Shown here piece by piece: positions 57,281 through 64,000 of a stretch of DNA of 64,000 nucleotides. The position numbers were made by a program, and so were the translations under genes. The notes beneath the pieces are model-generated. The model was not told the origin of the DNA and made no database searches. It saw only the letters and a list, made by a program, of their open reading frames with translations. Source of the stretch: Galerina marginata (taxonomy: Eukaryota > Basidiomycota > Agaricomycetes > Agaricales > Galerinaceae). The stretch is from assembly GCA_023014335.1 (NCBI GenBank), contig JAECYW010000032.1, positions 124,001 through 188,000 on the forward strand. The letters are read 5' to 3'. Each line of letters begins with the position of its first letter. The first letter of the stretch is position 1.

Positions 57281-59150
57281 CTAACTGCGAAGCTTCTTGT
57301 TGGAAGGGCCAGTCTCCTGTTCCGCTCCGTCGGCACGCTTACGCCGATTTGATGACCCCGACAACGCTGTGGCTGGTGGGTCCTCGGGGAGGGGCGATAA
57401 CATTCTCGGCGAACGGCGTACTCCACCAGGAGGGGCAGGTGTCGGGGTTCGTGACCCACGCGGCTTCGGCGAGCGGGACTTCGGCGCACCAACGACGGGA
57501 GGTTGCAAGCCTACCGATTCTGGAACCTCATTGTCCTCAGCTGGCTCAGCCGTGGCGAGGGTGGTGTCAGGCGAGGCGGCGTTCGTGGTTTGCATGGCAT
57601 CCGGATCAGAAGTCAGAGGTTCGGAGGGGGGGGGAGATGGCTGGGAGGGCACAGCTACCTCACTGGCAGGTGGGGGTTGTGCTGAGGGGGCGGGTGCAGT
57701 GGAGACGAGTTCTTCCGGAGACGGTGTGGGCGGAATCACATGCACGGCTGGCGTTCGGGGCTCGACGTCGGCGTCGGCGTCAACTGTCTCGGCATCGGCA
57801 CCACGAGCAGTCTCTCCGTTGTGTGCTCGAGACGCAGGGGGTGGCATTGCGGCTGCATCCCTCTCTTCATTGACGGAGGCGCTGCGGTTACATATTACCT
57901 GATTTGCTTCAGGTGCAATCGTGTTCGTCGCCGTGGTGGAGTTGGCAATCGGGGCCGCTGCAATAGCCGTCGGCGTCGTGGTCATCTTCACCACAGTGTC
58001 GATGGCGACACCGGAAGGAAGCTGCCCAGGGGAAGACACGTCCAGTGGTGGATCCTGAGACTCACCAGACCCCTCTGCACTGGGAGGGAGTTGGGGTGGA
58101 GTGGTGTTGTCGGCTTTGTGTTGCAAAGCCGAGGCCGAGGCCGGGAGGTTGAGGAATTTACGGTGGACGAATTCTTCGAGCTTGGCCATGGTGTCGAACA
58201 TTTCGAACATGCCGGGCTGTTGATTACGGATAAAGTCGAGCATGACCCCAAAAATTTCATGGGTGTCACTCATCAGCCGACCCATGTAATCCACGGTCCC
58301 CATAATTTCGTCCATGCGAGTCTCCAATTCGCCGACGCGCACCTCCATGGGAACGCCAGCCTTTCGCATGTGCTTCAATGATCGCTTGTGCACGAAGGGA
58401 AGGTGATCCGAGAGGGTGTCTACACGCTGTGCGACCGACTCAATCAACCTGTTGATTCGGATGTCCTCGTCGACCTGCTCGTCGGCGTCGACATCGGCGT
58501 CGGCGTTCTGCGCAGCTTCTTCATCGTCGGCCTCGGCCTCGGCGTTTGGCTCAACGCCTTCATCTTCTGAATGACAGGATTGTTAGCTTGCATTGTAACC
58601 ACAGTAAGACAATGAATACATACCGTCCATACTCGCCTCCAGTGCTGCAAATGTGGTGGGGGGCGTCTTCCCCCTCGCATGGGCCGCACGCTGCCGTTTT
58701 GCTCTCCCCGAGACCTCGGCCTCGGCATCAGGCTCTTCTTGGCGATTTGCGGCGGACACAACCGCACCTGTGGTCCTCCCCTTACCTTCAGCCCCCTCAT
58801 TATCCTGCGCTCTACGTGGAACCTGAACGTATGGAACGGTGCGAGGCCCCATCCCACCGTCATCGGATTCTACAAGAAATTATTAGTTTGGCTTTCCTGG
58901 GACACTCAGATTGATTCAGCTGACCTTTTGCTCGACCTTTGCCTTTCTCCTCCTTGGAGAAGCGCTGAGGTGATCCCTCACGAAGCACACCGTCAGGAAC
59001 GGGACCTGAAGCCTTCTGGCGCTCTTCCCGAAGCTCGGCAGCCAGCGCAGAAGGAAGGCCCTTGCATTTGACCGTTTTTTGCGGCGCTTTCGCAATATCA
59101 GCCGCGGGTGATGGGAGTTGCTTCGACGACTTCGGGGGACCAATCATCAT
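57281..59150 (-). CDS. KDZ-cassette coiled-coil protein with acidic and Pro-rich tail
   Basis: Translation starts at tandem ATGs at 59150 (MMIGPPKSSKQLPSPAADIA). Two short introns join GLPSALAAELREERQKASG ... KGKGRAK to ESDDGGMGPRTVPYVQVPRR and then to EDEGVEPNAEAEADDEEAAQ. An Ala/Asp-rich NADADVDADEQVDEDIR leads to a helical segment: INRLIESVAQRVDTLSDHLP, EVRVGELETRMDEIMGTVDY, MGRLMSDTHEIFGVMLDFIR, then FEMFDTMAKLEEFVHRKFL, with the heptad spacing of a coiled coil. The remaining 250 residues are disordered, Pro/Thr/Ser-rich, and end GVRRSPR ... GPSNKKLRS, closely echoing the tail of the convergent neighbour. It probably multimerises; its function in the cassette is unknown. Confidence 0.7.
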
Positions 59151-59164
59151 TGGCCACCTGTGGT

Positions 59165-59795
59165 GACTACATTTATGTATCACCTACTGGCAGTGGCCTG
59201 ATCCACCGATATGGAATTTCCGGGAGTTTGCCTGGCTACCATTTTAGGAAGCACCTCAGAAAAATGCCTGTAGGGTGCCGAAAATGCCGGGGTAGGTTGG
59301 GGATGCCTCTCGGAGGGCGGGTAGGGTGTTTTAGATGCCGAAAATTCCAGGGAGAGGGCGGGATATGGCTAGAAAAGCGCAGGGGGGCGGGGATGTACAA
59401 ACAATGTACAAACAATGCACCATTTTGATCCTGGGGCGGTATTTTTGCTCCTGTGCGGGATATGGGTCAATTCGCGGCGCCAAAATTTGTGCAGTAGGTT
59501 GGAATATATTATCTACACCCTATTCACCCTTTAGCGCGCGTCAAACGAGGCGGGAATGGGTGGATTAGAGAATGAGCATCTGGATGACGCTCTATTTTTA
59601 GTTCACGAATATTCCGAAAGCGGAAATTAGCTCCGGAATACTTTGATGGGCTCGTTTTTGCTCCCCCGGTTCCCTCCTTTTGCTTTCCCCTTAAAATAAA
59701 ATACATAGTTCTATTCTCCTCAAAAATGCGAATCCATTGATACCAATTTCATCCCTTAAAGCCAGCTGGAAGCCGAGAAATGACTTCTCAAACAT
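59165..59795 (+). repeat. Inverted repeat copy 1 (about 600 bp)
   Basis: It is similar over nearly its full length to the complement of 63,205-63,805. Shared landmarks in order are CATTT, CCACCGATATGGAAT, GGGAGTTTGCCTGGCTACC, AGGGTG, ATGTACAAACAATGTACAAA, GGTATTTTTGCTCCTGTGCG, CCCTTTAGCGCGCGTC, CACGAATATTCCGAAAGCGG and TTCTATTCTCC. Its left end reaches to within about 15 bp of the start of the coiled-coil gene, so it may also supply that gene's promoter. Confidence 0.8.
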
Positions 59796-59799
59796 TCGG

Positions 59800-62700
59800 C
59801 TGACCTCACCCTCGAAATCCTTGCATCCTGGTTTGGTTTGCTGTTCATGCCTTCAAACTCAATTAAATAGTGGAAAGCTAATAATATTTATATTTATTGC
59901 TACAGGACATAAGTACTCTACATGTGGACCTAATGAACGAGACATGAAACGGAGCAGGAATGATTATGAGGACCGTCGTGCGACGGCGAGGTCCCGCGCC
60001 GTCCTCGTAACTTTGTGATACTCAATCCATCCAGCGGGATGGTGCAGCCTACGTACTACCCAGCAGCCTCCAACCGACTCGTCCCATCTGGTGAGATGAG
60101 ATGAGGGTGATGTCGTGCGTGTCGCGGCCAGCTCGTCGTCGCTACCAGTAACACGGGACACATGTTTGTGCTGGCACCGGGTGCTGGTGGTGAGCTGGCG
60201 GTGGCGCGATTCAGTTGGGTTGACGGGAGAGGTGACGCAGGCGAATACAAGCGACGTGGGGTCTGGAGGGTGCACTCGACGTCAATGGAGGGCACGCCAG
60301 GTGTGGTGTTGACGTGTTTGGGCTGGCAACGGGTGTTGGTGGTGAGCTGGCAGTGGCGAGATTCGGTTGGGTTGAGACGAAAGGCGACAGAGGCGACGCG
60401 GGCGGATACGAGCGACGTGGACGTCAACGGAGGGCAGGCCAAATGTGGTGTAAGAGGGGGGGCAGTGAAGACCCCACCTCAAACATTGGCCGTGGCCTTC
60501 TCCCCACATCTCGTCGCCCACGTGTAACATGGACGGCGAGTTGGGAGGGGTGATGCACTCGGTAAGAGACGGTGGCGAGATGCCAGGACCGCGAACGCTT
60601 CCCGAAGATGGCGTTGGCGTTCGTTCCCTCAATTCGACTTGCAGGGGTTAGGCGCGTTTGGTGAGGCGCGTCGGTTTGCAGGCTGAGCCGCCGAGGTGGT
60701 GAGCAGTGGCACCGGTGCGTACTGTGGGGAGTGCCGTAGACAGCTCCAAGCGTAAATTAGCCCAGGCGACGATGGGGAGGGCATGTGAGTCATGCCCTCC
60801 GCTATGTGCGACATCAGTGGATATGTTGCGAAAATCGAATTCGCGACATACCAGGCGGGTCCCCCCGTTCCGGGGCCTCCCCTTATGCACACTTACCCAC
60901 CAACTCCGACCGAGTTCTTCCTACGTCGGCCCACATCCCTCGGCGAGGAGGGGCGCACGACGTCGGACCCCGTCATCTTGAGGGCATTGGTTGGGGGGTT
61001 TTAATCAGCATAGGAAGGAATCTAGATAGATATAAAAGTTAGTTATAGTAAATGATATTATGTGAAAGGAAGACGTACCAGTCAAGATTCGGGGGCATGT
61101 ACGGCCAGGGGGCGAAAGGAGAGGCAAGGAAGGTGGTGGTGTTGGTAGATGATGACAGAGTCGCACGGCGGCTTTGGTTGATTTCGTTGTCAGCTGAGGT
61201 TGAACTTCCGGACCGTGCGACCCCGGTACTGCCTGCGCAATGCCTGCATCGACGCCGACGACATTGGAGACGGCTAATAGATAGAATTAGCCGAGGAGTT
61301 CGTTTAAATGAGGAATATAAGTAATACTACCAGCTAGTTATAAGTGAATAAAATATATAAACCTGACAGTAAGGGTAATTATATCCGAGAGGTGATTTCG
61401 GTGTCGATGTCTCATACTTGAGAAGGCATACATCAAGGATTTTATTAGATATTCCAACAGAAAATAGACTTACGAATACACCTAATGCATATTCTTTAAA
61501 GTAGATACCTCGGACAATATTCGAATAACATTTTTTTAACAACGTCGATACTCACCTACGAACAACCTCCCTAACATACATTGAACATACACCTGGAGAT
61601 ATTCTCAAGGTATCAGGCTATTCATTCCTTCAAACTCATAAATTTAAACTATAACCATTCTTAAAACAGTCAAACTAGGGTATTACCACCCCCTTAGTGC
61701 TTACAGTGGGTCCGCTCTGTGGAGAAATAGTGTAGGATTGGGTGTGTTTCAGTGCCTGCAGTTGGTATTTTGGGTGTAACAAATTGTATCTACCTTACTG
61801 GAACTTATAAGCTGGGAATACCGAACCAAACGAAACCAGTAACACATCCCGTCAATAATCAAGCTCTCGGACCTTCTGGGGACTGCCTCGGATGGGTTGC
61901 AAAGTTCGAGAGCGGATCGGAGAGTGTTCGGTCCGGGTTTCCGAGCCAATCGGGTCGCTCGCGGAAACGTCCGGGAAACGCATCAACAACGTTCAGATGT
62001 TGTTGATCTTGTCTTCAACCACCACAACGGTCTCTCCCTCCCTCTCTCTTGGCCGTTCCGAACCCTAAGGATACAGTCACCCAGGTAAGTCAGTGTTTAT
62101 GTATACAAATACGAGCTTTCTGACCTTTTAGCTCTGTTTAGCGGGGATCTACATCTTAGCGACATTGGTTGGAAGTCGCGCGCCCCTCCCTTCTTCCAAG
62201 GATGTGGGCCGACTCACGAGGGATCTGGGTGGGATTTGAGGGGCCAAGATGCGCAAGGGGAGGCCCTGGAAGAGGAAACCCGGCTAGTACGTACCAAATC
62301 GAGTCATACGACTCGATTTGTTTCCCTTGTGAAGCCGTCCACTTACTTATTCACTTAACCCATCCAACTGCGCAGGGCGGACGCGAACGACGATCGGCGT
62401 CGCGTTCCCTCTCCCCCTCATCCCCACCTGGTTGAGGTATTCAGAAACGTCGACCCCAGTCGACGCTACCCTCTACCTCCTCTGCCTCGACATCACGGCG
62501 ACCGTGCCCCCGCCATTTCAAGAACGGCGGCGCGACACGAAGCGAGGCGGTGAATACAGGCATTGTCTGTGACTCCCCCACCTATCGTCGCCTACCTCTC
62601 GAATTCGCCTACTGATGTCACCCTGCTCGTGCCACGTCAGTAGTAGGTCTCGATGCACGCGAGACGACGACTTCGATGACACCAGCGGGTAGTCGGAGAG

Positions 62701-63200
62701 CACGTTGTTTCTCGCGCGTCCATTCTCCAGTGCACATCCGAGTTCGTTAGTGTCTGGTGTGAGGGAGTGAGAGAGTGCGAACACTGTCCCCATCAGTGTT
62801 CGTATGCATTTCTGAATGTACCCGTCGACCTTGACCGTATCCCATCGACGACCCACTATCTTTTCACCGCAGTGCCAGCGCCTTCGTCGGACCCCACCAT
62901 GCTTCGGATGGTCGCCCATCGTCTGCTCAAGCCCCATCCCTTAGTGGTTTCCACGCCGCGAATGGTTCGCACAAGGCCTAATTTACAGTTCTTCCGCTCC
63001 CCTTCCGCCCCCTTTTGTTTTACCACTCCCAAGTCCACTATCTATTAGTTATTATTGATGTACCTAATGAAATGTTTTCAATATATTGTATTGCCCTTCT
63101 CTCCAGTCTAACCCAAGCTTTACGAACACTAAAGTTGTTCCAAATGCCAGTGCTGGCAGTGCATGCTGTGGGCTTGATGTTTCAGTAAGTATTCATCAGC
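59800..63200. other. 3.4-kb gene-free DNA between the inverted repeats
   Basis: No gene recognised. It contains a tandem duplication (60,161-60,450), a 10-bp inverted repeat GGAGGGCATG / CATGCCCTCC at 60776-60800, A/T-rich DNA at 61.0-61.7 kb and G/C-rich short frames without domains. Confidence 0.45.
60161..60450. repeat. Tandem duplication, period about 152 bp
   Basis: Unit 1 starts TGTTTGTGCTGGCACCGGGT at 60161, unit 2 TGTTTGGGCTGGCAACGGGT near 60313. Both go on with GGTGGTGAGCTGGC.GTGGCG, GTTGGGTTGA, ACGAGCGACGTGG or ACAAGCGACGTGG, and GACGTCAA.GGAGGGCA.GCCA. The units differ at scattered positions, so the duplication is not new. Confidence 0.6.
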
Positions 63201-63204
63201 TTCC

Positions 63205-63805
63205 AGGGAGGTTCAAGGAATGAAGTTGGTATCATTATGTTCGCATTTTTAAGGAGAATAGAACTGTGTATTTTTTTTGGAGGGGACAGCAACGGGAGAG
63301 CAATGGGAGAGCAAAAACGAGCCCATCAAAGCATCCCGGGGCTAATTTCCGCTTTCGGAATATTCGTGAACTAAAAATAGAGCGTCATCCAGATGCTCAT
63401 TCTCTAATCCACCCATTCCCGACTCGTTTGACGCGCGCTAAAGGGTGAATGAGATACCAATAATATATTCTAACCCATTGCACAAATTTTGGCGCCGCGA
63501 ATTGACCCATATCCCGCACAGGAGCAAAAATACCGCCCCAGGATCAAAATGGTGCATTGTTTGTACATTGTTTGTACATCCCCGCCCCCCTGCGCTTTTC
63601 TAGCCATATCCCGCCTCTCTCCCTGGAATTTTCGGCATCTAAAACACCCTACCCACCCTCCAATAGGCATCCCTAACCTACCCCGGCATTTCCGGCACCC
63701 TACAGGTTTTTCTGAGGTGCTTCCCAAAATGGTAGCCAGGCAAACTCCCGGATATTCCATATCGGTGGATCAGGCAACTGCCACAAGTTGATATAGAAAT
63801 GTAGC
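63205..63805 (-). repeat. Inverted repeat copy 2 (about 600 bp)
   Basis: This is the inverted partner of 59,165-59,795. It differs by scattered substitutions and a few small indels (for example an extra GGGAGAGCAA unit near 63,290-63,310). It leads directly into another region rich in the GCCGA/TCGGC motif. Confidence 0.8.
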
Positions 63806-64000
63806 AACCATGGCTGCATTGGCTTCCCCACAGCCTTCGGCCCAATCCAGACCGGGGTCGGCTTCGGCGTGGTCGCCTCGACGCTCGGCCTCGGCGTAGG
63901 CTTCGATCGAGATGGCTTGGGTGGGGGGGCTTTGGTGTGGGTGGTCTTTTGGCGTTTCCCTGGGCGTTTCTCCTCATCGTCATCGTCTTCGCTGTCCTCG
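63806..64000 (-). CDS. Partial gene at window edge, similar in style to the KDZ-cassette proteins
   Basis: The minus strand from 63999 is open in one frame: EDSEDDDDEEKRPGKRQKTT, then KPSRSKPTPRPSVEATTPKP and WIGPKAVGKPMQPW, which then enters the inverted repeat. The acidic, then basic and Pro/Thr-rich composition and the TCGGC-rich DNA match the disordered tails in 48.4-59.2 kb. The start lies beyond the window and the splice or stop site is unclear. Confidence 0.35.

Noticed and set aside
59108..59428. Plus-strand frame reading GLIHRYGISGSLPGYHF
   Set aside because: It is kept in both inverted repeat copies simply because the DNA is similar; it has no domain and ends without splice partner.
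60776..60800. 10-bp inverted repeat GGAGGGCATG/CATGCCCTCC as a terminator
   Set aside because: No gene ends nearby, so no role can be supported.

Overview
The window looks like nuclear DNA of a mushroom-forming basidiomycete (Agaricomycetes). Genes are cut by many short introns (about 45-60 nt, GT...AG, C/T-rich 3' ends). The gene families are typical of that group: an intronless F-box protein, a multi-pass membrane protein, a WSC-domain secreted protein, an RTA1-like membrane protein, a Ty3/gypsy chromovirus and a KDZ transposon. No rRNA, tRNA or CRISPR array was recognised. All gene models were read by eye, so splice junctions are approximate.

Positions 1-31.1 kb are a host gene region. 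It holds a Gly/Pro-rich protein with a C-terminal beta-sandwich-like domain (0.76-2.7 kb), a multi-pass membrane protein (5.4-6.75 kb), a two-WSC-domain secreted protein on the minus strand broken by a 546-bp hAT-type miniature element (7.1-9.4 kb), an F-box protein (12.8-14.5 kb), an MFS transporter (14.85-17.5 kb, minus), a small unknown protein (23.8-24.6 kb), an RTA1-like protein (26.5-27.85 kb) and a secreted LVIVD/choice-of-anchor-B-like protein (29.0-31.1 kb). Between them lie diverged, partly decayed copies of an unidentified membrane-protein family (10.9-12.1, 20.5-22.3 and 24.8-25.6 kb) and long stretches in which I see no gene.

Positions 31-34.4 kb are purine-rich, gene-poor DNA with a diverged direct repeat. 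At 34,464-46,292 sits a complete Ty3/gypsy retrotransposon on the minus strand. It has two 290-bp LTRs that look identical, a 5-bp target duplication (ATTAT), a Gag-protease frame, a Pol frame with chromodomain and an unusual extra C-terminal region of about 280 residues. Its gag is interrupted by a nested insertion of about 1.9 kb. A small cysteine-rich secreted protein gene follows at 46.8-47.7 kb.

From 48.35 to 59.15 kb lies a gene cassette around a KDZ (Kyakuja-Dileera-Zisupton) transposase with its DDE residues intact. It includes a protein with about seven acidic SIM-like repeats, an unknown three- or four-exon protein, and a coiled-coil protein whose C-terminal tail resembles that of the convergent neighbour. 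A GCCGAC-type hexanucleotide recurs throughout the cassette, in exons read in different frames and also in introns, which points to a DNA-level role. A roughly 600-bp repeat follows at 59.17-59.79 kb and recurs inverted at 63.2-63.8 kb, where a second, similar gene region begins and runs off the window.
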